Assembly (NCBI GenBank): GCA_002731275.1
Contig: PCBK01000052.1
Coordinates: forward strand, 412,724 to 476,723
From: Deltaproteobacteria bacterium
GTDB taxonomy: Bacteria; Myxococcota_C; UBA6777
Length of the DNA: 64,000 nucleotides
Direction: 5' to 3'
Part shown: one piece after another, positions 1-9,040 of the stretch
Layout of the letters: each line of letters opens with the position of its first letter
Numbering within the stretch: the stretch's first letter is position 1
Position numbers and translations under genes: made by a program
Notes under the pieces: model-generated
Seen by the model: the letters and a program-made list of their open reading frames with translations, nothing else
The model's database searches: none
What the model was told of the DNA's origin: nothing

Positions 1-1992
1 CAAGCCCCCGGTGTCGTCAGCGTCATCACCGCAGACGAGATCAAAGCCGCTGGCTACAGGAACCTGCTCGATGTCTTTCGGTACGTCGTCGGTGTCGATG
101 TCAACGAAAATGGTCACTGGTCCGAAGTTGGATTCCGAGGCGTCAACACAAGGATGGGGTATGGCGACAAGCTCCTCGTCCTGATCGACGGTCACAACAT
201 GGGATGGCGACAATTTAACAGGAACTTCATCAACGCCTCTCTCGTCAGCATCGACGAAATCAAGCGCATCGAGATCATCCGGGGTCCCGGCTCGACACTT
301 TGGGGTGCCAACGCCATCAGCGGCGTGATCAACATCATCACCAAGACCAACACAGACCTCAAAGGTGTACAGAGCACACTTGGCGGGAGCCCTTTGAGCC
401 GCAGCTACTTCTTCAGCTTACAAGGCGGTCAGGAGCTACTCAGCGGCCTCTCCTTTCGCGGCTCCTTCTCGATGAGACAACACAACCGCTCCCCCATCCT
501 CGCGCCTGTCTACGAGTTTCTCAAATCCCCCCAAAAGATCCGATACGTCCCGACCAACGATCGCGCGTATTCTCAGACTTTCCGGGCGTTGCTCTCTTGG
601 CAAGGTTTTCGTTTGCAGTTCTCCCAAAGCCGATACGACCCGAACGCGCCGATGAGTTCATTTAGTCGGATCGCAGGAGATGACAGTCGCTTTGTCACCG
701 ATCGGTATATCACTAAGCTCTCATGGGCCAAGCTGCTCAACCCCGTGTCCCTGTTCTTTTGGATCTCGTACGACTCTTACCAATTTGCGCCAGGGACAGC
801 GTACGAGGAGTGGGGTTTCAATGAGAGCAAGCGCCGCCTCGTGAAGATGGCGGCTTACGACAACCGAATCGACGCCGGAGCCCAAATGAGTGCCCCTCTC
901 GCGCCCGGTCTGTCCGTCGATCTAGGGATCGACTTCGAATACCTCGATCTGATGCGATGGCACTTCCCCGAAGTGTGGGCCGAAGACGGATATGAAACGC
1001 CCTACTTCTCCAACATCCACCTCAGCGCCTTCGCACAGGTCCAATACAACGTCGGAAACGTCCTCGAATTGACGGCCGGCGCGAGGATCGACTATGACCA
1101 AGTGTACGGACTCGTCCCCACCCCCAGGCTCGCCGCCGTTTACTCCCCAGGCGGCGGATTCTACGCTAAGCTCCTCTACGGTAACGCGTTTAAAGCCCCC
1201 TCCTTTCACGACCTCTACTACTACCGCAAAGATAACTTTTATGGAAACCCCACCCTCCGCCCCGAATCCGTCCACACCTTCGAGCTACAAACAGGATGGT
1301 TCCGTCGAGGCATCGTCGCCTTCAGCGCAAACGTCTACTTCTCGATCTTCCAAAACCTCATCGCCTACGACCCACAAACAGCTGGTACACCGCTTAAAGG
1401 TGCGTCAGGATTCCCCGACAAAGTCCACCCCGACACCACCCTCGACTACAGACAAAAAGACAACCTCTCAGAGCTTTACATTTACGGCGGTGAGATGGAG
1501 CTGCGCGTCTATCCCATCGCGGGGATGAACATCAAAGCCAGCGCAGGTGTGTACTTTGGCAACAAAAAGGACGAGGAGATGTTCCAGGGGCAGGTCTACG
1601 CTTCATGGTTCAGCGGAAGTGTCGTTGGTTCTTACAGATTCCGGTTAAAAGGAAACATTGGTCTATTGTTCTCCCTCGGTGGTGTCGTCGTCAGTCCCAA
1701 GAAGCTCGACCCGACGACGTTCCAGCTCCCCGGTTCACTGATCCCATTGCCCGCCAGCCAGGGTGGCCTGACCCCGATGCCAGGCTGGACCGCAGCCAAC
1801 GACCCGACAGTCGAGACGCCCTGGTACTTCAACACATTCGCGACGATCCAGGTCCTCAACGTCTTTCGCAGTATGGATGTCATCGTCCGCTTGAGCAACC
1901 TCCTCAACCTCGACCTCTACGAAGCTGCCAACATGTTGATGTACCCACAAGAGAAATTCGACATCAACGTGTCCCTACGTATCCACTACTAA
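1..1992 (+). CDS. TonB-dependent outer-membrane receptor (5' end outside window)
   Basis: The frame is open from base 1, so the real start lies upstream; 663 residues are visible. The first ~110 form a TonB receptor plug domain: an APGVVSVITADEIKAAGYRNL-like opening, then VLIDGHN, IKRIEIIRGPGSTLWG and NAISGVINIITK, all classic plug motifs. The rest alternates aromatic, amphipathic strands and turns as expected of a 22-strand barrel, with a receptor-type segment (GNAFKAPSFHDLYY, NPTLRPE) around residues 395-425. Such receptors import siderophores, cobalamin or glycans using TonB-ExbBD energy. The N-terminal signal peptide and any TonB box are off the window. It ends in HY rather than the usual aromatic F. 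No ligand can be assigned. An ATG at 154 is internal to the plug and is not the start. Confidence 0.9.
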   Translation, partial: QAPGVVSVITADEIKAAGYRNLLDVFRYVVGVDVNENGHWSEVGFRGVNTRMGYGDKLLVLIDGHNMGWRQFNRNFINASLVSIDEIKRIEIIRGPGSTLWGANAISGVINIITKTNTDLKGVQSTLGGSPLSRSYFFSLQGGQELLSGLSFRGSFSMRQHNRSPILAPVYEFLKSPQKIRYVPTNDRAYSQTFRALLSWQGFRLQFSQSRYDPNAPMSSFSRIAGDDSRFVTDRYITKLSWAKLLNPVSLFFWISYDSYQFAPGTAYEEWGFNESKRRLVKMAAYDNRIDAGAQMSAPLAPGLSVDLGIDFEYLDLMRWHFPEVWAEDGYETPYFSNIHLSAFAQVQYNVGNVLELTAGARIDYDQVYGLVPTPRLAAVYSPGGGFYAKLLYGNAFKAPSFHDLYYYRKDNFYGNPTLRPESVHTFELQTGWFRRGIVAFSANVYFSIFQNLIAYDPQTAGTPLKGASGFPDKVHPDTTLDYRQKDNLSELYIYGGEMELRVYPIAGMNIKASAGVYFGNKKDEEMFQGQVYASWFSGSVVGSYRFRLKGNIGLLFSLGGVVVSPKKLDPTTFQLPGSLIPLPASQGGLTPMPGWTAANDPTVETPWYFNTFATIQVLNVFRSMDVIVRLSNLLNLDLYEAANMLMYPQEKFDINVSLRIHY

Positions 1993-2096
1993 GCCCCAGC
2001 CGCTCCACATCCCGAAAAAGAACTTGTCTTGCCCAAAATACGTTCTACATTGGTGGTATCGAATACTCAGTGGACCCTCACTCAACAGGAGACTCT

Positions 2097-3795
2097 ATGT
2101 TGTACCAGTGGCGTTCAGGGCTGCGATGGGGAGGACTCTTCCTTTCACTCGTCTTACCGGCGTTTGTATCCTCTCAGGTACATGCCAAAAAACGACGTTG
2201 CCCTTCCATCCAGATGGCCTATTGTGTGAAATGGCATGCATGCCAAAGAAGAGAGGGCAAAGCCTGCGATGAACTCGCGGACTTTCACCAAAAAGGGTCG
2301 CTATGTGCGAAAATCCTCCGCCAAGAGCAGACGTTGGCGCAAAAAGAGTTGCACATACAAACACAAAGACGCCTGCTATCAGCTCGGTCTCATGTACAAA
2401 AATGGCGACAAAGGTGTCCGTCAAAGCCACAAAAAAGCCTTCCAATATATGCAGCGTGCATGCACACTCGATCACGCACGTGGTTGCTACTATCTGGCCC
2501 TCGCCTACGAGAAAGGTCGAGGCACCAAGACCTCCCTCAAGCGCGCCCTCAAAGCGCACGAAAAAGCCTGCACGCTCGGTCTCGGGACATCTTGCAACAA
2601 CGCCGGCTTTATGCACAAAGATGCTGAAGGCACGAAGAAATCACTCCCCAAAGCGATCCAGTTGTTTGAGCGCGCGTGCAAACTCAAAGAACGCAGCAGT
2701 TGTTACAACCTGGGCATTTTCTACAAACGCGGTACAGGCGTCCCTCGGTCCCCCCAGATGTCGAGACGCTACTACCAGATCGCCTGTGACTATCATCACC
2801 CACAAGGCTGCTATTATCTCGGTGTCAGCTACATCTACAGCAAAGAACTCCCCACAGATATCCCTCTGGGATTACGGCTCTTCGAAAAATCCTGTCGCTA
2901 CGGCATGAGCAGCAGCTGCTCCTATCTCGGAAAACTCTACGAACAGGGTTATAACGGCCAAAACAACAAGAAGAAAGCCAAGCGCTTCTTTCAACTCGCG
3001 TGCAAGGCCAAAGATGAAAAAGGCTGCCTTCAACTCTCGCGATTCCACCTACGGCACGATCAACCCAGACTCGCACACAACATCCTCGTCAAATCGTGTA
3101 CACGGGGATATCCCCGCAGCTGCTTCTGGCTGGGTTGGCTCTCCCAACAAAAGAAGCTCCCTAAATCGTCGTACAAAGCGGCGATCTCGTACTACAAGCG
3201 GGCTTGCAAACAAAAAGAAACGGGTAGTTGCAACAATCTCGCGGTCTTGTATGCACGCGGCGAAGGCATCAGAAAGAGTCGCTACCGTGCGAAGCGACTC
3301 CTCACAAAGGCTTGCTCTGGACGCTTTCCCATCGCATGTGTCAACAAACGACAGCTCCGCTCTCCCGAGAAGATGCTCTTCGATCGGGGCTTTGAACATC
3401 TCAACTTACAAAGCACCTGCCTGCTCGGACAGACAAAGGATTGCTACACACTCGCCAAACGCTACCACAAAGGCGAAGGGATCAAGAAGAACTTCAAGCA
3501 AGCACGCATCTACTACCAAAAAGCCTGCGCTGCACAATACGCCAAAGCGTGTTTTACACTCGGCACACTTTACGACGCCGGCCTTGGCGGAAAACAAAGC
3601 TACAGCAAGGCCGCCGCACACTTCTCACAAGGCTGCAAACTAGAACACCCAAAGAGTTGCCATAAAGCCGGACAGATCTTCGAATTGGGGCTCGGCGTCA
3701 AACGCGATTATGCCAAAGCCCAGCGCCTGTTCAAGAAGGCTTGTGACCTCAAAGTGCAGTCAAGTTGCCGACGTCTCGTACTTTTCCAGCAGTGA
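2097..3795 (+). CDS. Secreted cysteine-rich Sel1-repeat protein with apparent +1 frameshift
   Basis: Two frames have to be joined. From ATG 2097 (AGGAG 7-8 bases upstream) a signal peptide runs MLYQWRSGLRWGGLFLSLVL and ends near VHA, followed by Sel1-like sequence (EGKACDELADFHQKG). At an A5 run (2341-2345) this coding sense passes into the next frame, which carries about a dozen Sel1 repeats of 36-37 residues to the stop at 3795. Each repeat has a C-x7-C pair (e.g. ACTLDHARGC), the signature of Helicobacter Hcp-type disulfide-clamped Sel1 repeats. The later frame also opens at ATG 2236, but its first ~35 residues do not look like Sel1 and lack a signal. One extra A, a sequencing error, a real mutation or a programmed shift would all explain this. 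Likely role: periplasmic or secreted protein-protein interaction scaffold. Partner unknown. Confidence 0.75.
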
Positions 3796-3970
3796 TGTCC
3801 ACATTTTGAACACACTGTCCACACGATGACAGCCTCCTGGACACGACCCCCCACCACATTCAACATTCCTCTTTCTTTCCAAATACATCGAAAACTGAGA
3901 CGAGCGGGAACGACCTTTGCTTTTGGGGAAGGGACAATCATCAAAAACCCCCTGGCTGAGGAGAACACTC

Positions 3971-5470
3971 ATGTCCAACGTCAACAGAATGTCTCACAAA
4001 CCGTCCCTCCCACAAAGTACACTTTCACAAACATCAGACACAACGCCACTCCCCGATGTGTCACTGGAGACATTGGGCGTGCTCCCCGAGATCTGCGAAT
4101 CTTTCAGTGGCCACACGTTCACAAAAGAAGGTCACCAACAACCACACCCTCTCTGTCAACCACAATCATCTGGACGCGCCTACAAAACGACACTAGGCGG
4201 AACACCGATCACCCCCCAAGAGAGGCAAGCTGCAGCGCTGCTTGAGCGGACGTATGCGGTCTTTGGTTCTATCGCCGACATGCTGCCCAAAGCCATCCAC
4301 GCAAAGCTCACAGAGGCCGCAAAAACAGGACAGCTCCAACACATCGCCGACCCGAAATTACCGCTCACGAGAGAACAAAAACAGGCGCTCATCATTTGGG
4401 GATGTAAGTCTCCCCAGCACATGAAGTCACTCAACACGCTGCTCAAGAAACACGATCTGCACACAGCAGGAGGACGCAAAGCCTTTGAAACTGAGGGGAA
4501 AAAGGCGCTCGCGACGAAGATCGAATTGATCGAGAAGAAGACGACCTCGAAGCTCCTTCAGAAGCTCAAAGGCTACGCGCTCGACACACCTGACAAGTTG
4601 CTCAAAGATCCCCACATCTCAGCTTGGCTGGAAAAACTTGGCCTCAAAAATATCAAGGCATTTACGAGTAAGCTGGGGATGACGAAGGATGTTGTAGAGG
4701 GTATGATCGCGCTCAACGAGGTCGCCAAACAGTTCAAGGCCGGTGGTAAACGTAGCGCCCTCAAGCTCACAGGTCACACACTCCTCGCCCTCGGTTCGTT
4801 CTCCTCAGCGCTCTCTGCGACCTCAAAGAATCCCCTCAAAGCGTTAACACAACAATCCACCCAAAAGGCGCTCAACACGCTCCTCTCACTTACAAGGTCC
4901 AAGCTCTCCAAGAGCACACAGTTGAGTATAAAAGCGTTGCTTCACGCGACGACAAAAGCAGCTCCAGGTGCGCTGGCCAAGATCGCAGGGCACATGCTCA
5001 ACAGTGACTTCTCGAAAGCGATCGCAGAGGCCGGAAATACAGCCCTCTCTATCATGCGCAGTGACGCGCTCACCACAGCCGAAAAGACACAAGCCGGTTT
5101 GGGTCTCGGGAAACTCTTGACCACAGCATTACCCGACGCAGTCGCCAAAAAGTTCCTCGCCAAAGTCGCCGGCAAAAAGATCCCTCTGCTCTCCATAGCG
5201 CTCGCGATCCCCGACCTGCTCTCCACACTCAAATCGGGCTACAAGTGCGTCACAGGCGACAAAAAACAGTGTGCAGAGACCGGACTCAACGCGCTCAAGA
5301 CGGTGGGAGCTGCGGCGGGCTCCATCCCTACAGTCGGGACGTTGATCTCCGCAGGTGTCGACTTCGTCGTGCTCGGTGATATCTACACAAAGTACGGTGA
5401 CAAGCTCATCCAATCGATCCAAAACCCCCTCGACATCCTCAGCAGGCTCAAAAGCGTCACAGGCAGCTGA
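3971..5470 (+). CDS. Unknown Ala/Lys/Thr-rich helical protein with toxin-like hydrophobic C-terminus
   Basis: I do not recognise a family. The 499-residue product starts at ATG 3971, seven bases after GAGGAG; an in-frame ATG at 3917 lacks such a site. There is no signal peptide. Residues ~1-80 are polar and Ser/Thr/Pro/His-rich, like a flexible leader. Residues ~85-390 are predicted helical, with many Ala, Leu, Lys and repeated K-A-L-x-K segments. Residues ~400-475 hold two Ala/Gly-rich hydrophobic stretches (KKIPLLSIALAIPDLL, and KTVGAAAGSIPTVGTLISAG continuing to VVLGD) separated by a small loop with two Cys. This layout resembles pore-forming or translocation domains of secreted toxins, but that is inference. 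The gene stands alone, 28 bases from the convergent WD40 gene. Alternative: a cytoplasmic structural or storage protein. Confidence 0.7.
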   Translation: MSNVNRMSHKPSLPQSTLSQTSDTTPLPDVSLETLGVLPEICESFSGHTFTKEGHQQPHPLCQPQSSGRAYKTTLGGTPITPQERQAAALLERTYAVFGSIADMLPKAIHAKLTEAAKTGQLQHIADPKLPLTREQKQALIIWGCKSPQHMKSLNTLLKKHDLHTAGGRKAFETEGKKALATKIELIEKKTTSKLLQKLKGYALDTPDKLLKDPHISAWLEKLGLKNIKAFTSKLGMTKDVVEGMIALNEVAKQFKAGGKRSALKLTGHTLLALGSFSSALSATSKNPLKALTQQSTQKALNTLLSLTRSKLSKSTQLSIKALLHATTKAAPGALAKIAGHMLNSDFSKAIAEAGNTALSIMRSDALTTAEKTQAGLGLGKLLTTALPDAVAKKFLAKVAGKKIPLLSIALAIPDLLSTLKSGYKCVTGDKKQCAETGLNALKTVGAAAGSIPTVGTLISAGVDFVVLGDIYTKYGDKLIQSIQNPLDILSRLKSVTGS

Positions 5471-5497
5471 CATCTCAGTCGTTTCACCTCTCCACTC

Positions 5498-6766
5498 CTA
5501 TCGAGTAGAAAATATACGAATCGTCCCATCATCAGAAGCCGTCGCGACATGCCCCTTATCCAGAGCGCGGATGTCGTTGATACCGAGCAGATGTCCTTTG
5601 AGGAGGCAATGTAACTTTTTGTCCTGCATAGACCACACACGCGCAATCGTCCCATCATCAGGAAGCATGGAGATCGAGAGACGATGCCCAGCAGAAAACA
5701 AGAAGCGTCCTCTCAAAGACACATCAAGTGCGCTGATATCACTACGATGACCTTCTTTGATCATCGTCAGGTCCTGGATCGCCTTCTTGTCTTTTTGCTG
5801 GGCGTGTCCAAACACATCAACTGTCTTCCCCCATATTGCCGTTCGTCTCACCTTCCACAAATCACCATCTCGTGGAAGCACGCGCCAAAAGGATAAGCTC
5901 TGTTCCATCCCTCCAGAGACGATGTGAAACCCATTCTCAGCAGGCAAAAAGAGCGCATCTCTGACCCACGCCAAAGAACCTTGTAGACGTGTCAACAACA
6001 AAGGTGCGCGCGTTCCTTCGCTCATCTTCCAGAGACCGATCGTGCGATCGTCCGAGGTGCTCAAAAAGTAATGTTGTGATGGATGGAGAGACAGTTGTCT
6101 GACCGCGTCTTCATGGGCACGTAGACGTGACCACTTTGGTTGATCGAGCCGACCCCACCACAATGAACGATCTGTACTCGCAGCCACAACATCACCTCGT
6201 TTGGAGACCAACAGCGAAGATATCCGCCCTCCCACTTTGTAACTCTTCAGCAATCTCGGTCCTTTGGAGATGTCCCATAAAGACACCCTCCTCAAGATGC
6301 CTCCTGAGAGCAGCTTCGTCTTGGAGACCCACGCCAAGGCCTGGAGCTTCTTTGGTTCTGCTTGCCATGACATGAGCACGGTCCCCTTCTTCCAATCCCA
6401 GATCTTGATCCAACCCCCAGCGTCTGCCGTCGCGAGACGTCCATCTGCCGACAAGGCCGTCGTCAACACAGCATGTAGATGACCTCGCCGAACATCTTCG
6501 GCACCATAAAGGCACAGACCACCAAGACATCGCGTCCAACGAAAGCGCCTCGTCGCCTGGATACGACAGTGACGTTGTGACTGACATGCACCTCCCCAAG
6601 AAGGCGACTGCCCTAATATACGGACCTGTCGACAGGATGAAACAGATCGCACAACAGGTTGTTCCTTCGTGGATGCACCTGTGCAATTGCGTTGTTGACA
6701 CGCAGTCAACACACCACCACACAACATGACCAAGCAACACAAATGCATCCATGTGGATTTCGTCAT
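5498..6766 (-). CDS. WD40-repeat (beta-propeller) lipoprotein
   Basis: The start at 6766 gives a 422-residue protein with a lipoprotein signal: MTKSTWMHLCCLVMLCGGVL then T-A-C, a good lipobox (LTAC). GGAGG lies 10 bases upstream. The reading frame is open for another 68 codons upstream, but no earlier start has a ribosome-binding site. After a Cys-rich, low-complexity linker of ~75 residues come about seven WD40 blades, seen as IKIWDW, VSLWDI, IGLWKM, LSFWRV, ARVWSM and IRIFST endings preceded by GH or AH motifs. It should fold as one beta-propeller anchored in the membrane and exposed to the periplasm or surface, acting as an interaction platform. No catalytic domain is visible. It diverges from the thrS leader with which it shares a 170-base upstream region. 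Confidence 0.85.
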   Translation of the reverse strand: MTKSTWMHLCCLVMLCGGVLTACQQRNCTGASTKEQPVVRSVSSCRQVRILGQSPSWGGACQSQRHCRIQATRRFRWTRCLGGLCLYGAEDVRRGHLHAVLTTALSADGRLATADAGGWIKIWDWKKGTVLMSWQAEPKKLQALAWVSKTKLLSGGILRRVSLWDISKGPRLLKSYKVGGRISSLLVSKRGDVVAASTDRSLWWGRLDQPKWSRLRAHEDAVRQLSLHPSQHYFLSTSDDRTIGLWKMSEGTRAPLLLTRLQGSLAWVRDALFLPAENGFHIVSGGMEQSLSFWRVLPRDGDLWKVRRTAIWGKTVDVFGHAQQKDKKAIQDLTMIKEGHRSDISALDVSLRGRFLFSAGHRLSISMLPDDGTIARVWSMQDKKLHCLLKGHLLGINDIRALDKGHVATASDDGTIRIFSTR

Positions 6767-6881
6767 GAACAACACACCTCCCAAAACGCCAAAACACCAA
6801 ATAATGAACATCGTAAACGATCGGTTCGTCTTCGCAACAGGGCCCTCACCTGTCACGATCGCGGTGAGAGAGTCCATTTTG

Positions 6882-6887
6882 TTGACC
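6882..6887 (+). promoter_or_regulatory. Possible -35 element for the thrS leader transcript
   Basis: TTGACC, a good sigma70 -35 match, lies 50 bases upstream of the leader ATG. No convincing -10 hexamer is visible at 16-18 bases spacing, so the promoter is only tentative. Confidence 0.2.
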
Positions 6888-6937
6888 TGGCTGTGACAAA
6901 AAACACGTCTGTTCCAGCCCTGCATAGAGGTGTCATC

Positions 6938-7108
6938 ATGACCACATTGACCACGACCACCAAGACCCAAACGAGCAAGTTCACATCAACAACTGGAAGC
7001 ACCACAACATTTGTTGTATATTCCCAACCGTCATTTGATCACAATGATCTCTTGCCACGCCTCAAAAAGGACGGAATTGATGAAAAAACAAGCGATGGAT
7101 ACAAATAG
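6938..7108 (+). CDS. Threonine-rich leader peptide (uORF) overlapping thrS
   Basis: ATG 6938 is preceded by AGAGGTG with about 5-7 bases spacing, a good ribosome-binding site. The 56-codon ORF starts MTTLTTTTKTQT and has 14 threonines among residues 2-24, using ACC, ACA, ACG and ACT codons (6941-7009). It then continues as ordinary sequence and stops at 7106-7108, 29 bases inside thrS, in a different frame. A 6-bp inverted repeat (ACAACA-TT-TGTTGT, 7004-7017) sits at the end of the Thr run. Known parallels are the thrL leader of the E. coli threonine operon and the pheM leader of pheST. Inferred role: sensing charged Thr-tRNA. Ribosomes stalled on the Thr codons leave the thrS ribosome-binding site (about 7067) free, whereas ribosomes that read through would cover it. 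The sequence cannot show that it is translated. Confidence 0.6.
   Translation: MTTLTTTTKTQTSKFTSTTGSTTTFVVYSQPSFDHNDLLPRLKKDGIDEKTSDGYK
7004..7017 (+). promoter_or_regulatory. Small inverted repeat at end of the threonine-codon run
   Basis: ACAACA and TGTTGT flank TT (or a 5-bp stem with an ATTT loop). It overlaps the last Thr codons of the leader ORF and lies ~50 bases before the thrS ribosome-binding site. It is a weak A/T-rich stem, perhaps a pause element. No U-tract terminator follows. Confidence 0.3.
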
Positions 7109-8873
7109 CACGATATATAAAATTCGCCACAGCCTTGCCCACGTCATGGCGCAAGCGGTGCAATCCTTCTACCCAGATGTCAAGCTCGGCATCGGCCCTC
7201 CCATCCAAACTGGATTCTACTACGACTTCGTCTTCTCCGAACCAATCGCACACGAAGATCTCAAAAAAATCGAAAAGAAAATGAAGCACATCATCAAACA
7301 AAACCAAAAGTTTGGTGTGTTTGAATTGCCAGGAGACGAGGCGATCAAGTACCTCGAAGAGCGTGGCGAAGAGTACAAAGTCGAGATGTGCAAAGAGTTC
7401 ATCGATGAAGGTGAGACCATCACATTCTGGGAAAATGGTCCCTTCGTCGACATGTGCGAAGGACCACACGTCGAGAAGACAAAAGACATCCCTCTCGGTG
7501 CCTTCTCCCTCGACACGATCGCAGGCGCTTACTGGCGCGGTAGCGAAGACAACATCATGATGACGCGCATCTACGGCCTCGCGTTCGAGACAAAAGAAGA
7601 ACTGGAGACGTACAAAAAGCGCCGCAAGCTCGCACAAGAGCGCGATCACCGCAAGCTCGGTAAAGAGCTCAAGTACTTCACGATCGCTGACGAGGTCGGA
7701 AAAGGTCTGCCGCTGTGGCTCCCCAACGGGATGGCGATCCGCGAATCTCTCGAACAGCTCGCAAAAGATACAGAGTTCAAGTACGGCTACAAGCGCGTGG
7801 CGACACCACACCTGACACAAAGTGCGCTCTACCACACAAGCGGCCACTTGCCCTATTACGCCGAGAGCATGTATCCCCCGATGATCCTCGACGAGAACGA
7901 AGAGTATTATCTCAAGCCGATGAACTGCCCACACCACCACATCATCGCGAAGCAGTTGATCCAATCATATAGGGATCTTCCACTGCGCCTTGCAGAGTAT
8001 GGACAGGTCTATCGCTTCGAGCGTTCAGGTGAGCTAGCAGGTTTGCTCCGAGTACGCGGGATGAGCATGAACGACGCCCACATTTACTGTGATGAGTCCC
8101 ATCTGCGTGAAGAGCTGATCGCGGTCATGGAGCTGCACAAATACTACTACGATTTGTTCGGCCTCTCCAACTACTGGGTCCGTCTCTCTGTCCACGATAA
8201 CGACAGCGGGAAGTTCGTCTCCAACGCCGGAGAGTGGGACAAAACAGTCGGTTATCTGCGTGAGATCCTCACAGACATCGGACTCCCCTTCGAAGAAGAA
8301 GCAGGTGAAGCCGCATTCTACGGTCCAAAGATCGACTTCCAGGTCTCCAACGTCCTCGGTCGCGAAGAGACTGCGAGCACAAACCAACTCGACTTCACAA
8401 GTGGACAGCGCTTTGGTCTTGAGTACGCAGACAGCGAAGGGAATCCACAGATCCCCTACATCATCCACCGCGCTCCCCTCGGCACACACGAACGCTTCAT
8501 CAGCTTCTTGATCGAGCACTACGGTGGTGCATTCCCGACATGGCTCGCGCCGATCCAAGCGCTCGTCATCCCTGTCGCACAAAACTTCTACGAGTACGCC
8601 GAAAAGGTCCGCACAGAGCTGTTTGGTAATATGATCCGCGCAGAGGTCGACCTGAGCACGGACTCACTCAACAAAAAGATCCGCCGTGGGACTGTTCAAA
8701 AGATCCCCAACATCTTGATCGTTGGAGAAAAAGAACAAACAGATGGTGGTGTCACACTTCGCCGCTACGGCATCAAAGAGCAGCAATCGATGTCCATGGA
8801 GGAGTTTATCACCTGGATCACTGAAGAGATCTCCGAGCGCCGCAACTCACACCCCACCAACCCCCTCGACTAA
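7080..8873 (+). CDS. thrS: Threonyl-tRNA synthetase, lacking the TGS domain
   Basis: Charges tRNA-Thr with threonine in the cytoplasm. The 597-residue protein begins at ATG 7080, nine bases after AAAAAGG; the earlier in-frame TTG at 7011 has no ribosome-binding site. The editing domain comes first, with HSLAH near residue 17 and MCEGPHV, the two halves of the post-transfer editing site. The class II catalytic core follows: MNCPHHH (zinc Cys), the RVRGMSMNDAHIYC region (zinc His) and HRAPLGTHERF (third zinc ligand and motif 3), then the anticodon-binding domain (LIVGEKE, TLRRYG). E. coli ThrRS is about 642 residues, and the difference is the missing N-terminal ~60-residue TGS domain. Its start lies inside the end of the Thr-rich leader ORF, so expression is probably coupled to leader translation. 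Confidence 0.97.
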   Translation: MKKQAMDTNSTIYKIRHSLAHVMAQAVQSFYPDVKLGIGPPIQTGFYYDFVFSEPIAHEDLKKIEKKMKHIIKQNQKFGVFELPGDEAIKYLEERGEEYKVEMCKEFIDEGETITFWENGPFVDMCEGPHVEKTKDIPLGAFSLDTIAGAYWRGSEDNIMMTRIYGLAFETKEELETYKKRRKLAQERDHRKLGKELKYFTIADEVGKGLPLWLPNGMAIRESLEQLAKDTEFKYGYKRVATPHLTQSALYHTSGHLPYYAESMYPPMILDENEEYYLKPMNCPHHHIIAKQLIQSYRDLPLRLAEYGQVYRFERSGELAGLLRVRGMSMNDAHIYCDESHLREELIAVMELHKYYYDLFGLSNYWVRLSVHDNDSGKFVSNAGEWDKTVGYLREILTDIGLPFEEEAGEAAFYGPKIDFQVSNVLGREETASTNQLDFTSGQRFGLEYADSEGNPQIPYIIHRAPLGTHERFISFLIEHYGGAFPTWLAPIQALVIPVAQNFYEYAEKVRTELFGNMIRAEVDLSTDSLNKKIRRGTVQKIPNILIVGEKEQTDGGVTLRRYGIKEQQSMSMEEFITWITEEISERRNSHPTNPLD

Positions 8874-8935
8874 CAAAACGGCCAGCCCCACCTCCCCCCT
8901 TCGACCTCCGTTGTAGGCCGCTCCAAACAAGCAAC

Positions 8936-8969
8936 TTGCACACACGACCCACAATGCCCTATCATAGGG
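8936..8969 (+). promoter_or_regulatory. Putative promoter with a palindromic -10 region
   Basis: TTGCAC (8936-8941), 18 bases, then TATCAT (8960-8965). The -10 is embedded in a perfect dyad CCCTAT-C-ATAGGG (8957-8969), which could be an operator. It lies 72 bases before the lipoprotein start at 9041. By eye only. Confidence 0.35.
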
Positions 8970-9040
8970 TGTCTTTCTCGTAAAAAAGCGTGCTCTCACA
9001 GCTCCTCCTTTGGACCACGACAAGACAAGGAAACATTGGA

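Noticed and set aside
6659-6937. Upstream part of the frame that contains the Thr-rich leader
   Set aside because: The frame is open back to 6659, but no start there has a ribosome-binding site and it would overlap the WD40 gene start antisense. The ATG at 6938 has a good site, so only 6938-7108 is kept.
7062-7964. 300-codon antisense frame inside thrS
   Set aside because: Shadow of a strongly supported gene; no independent evidence.
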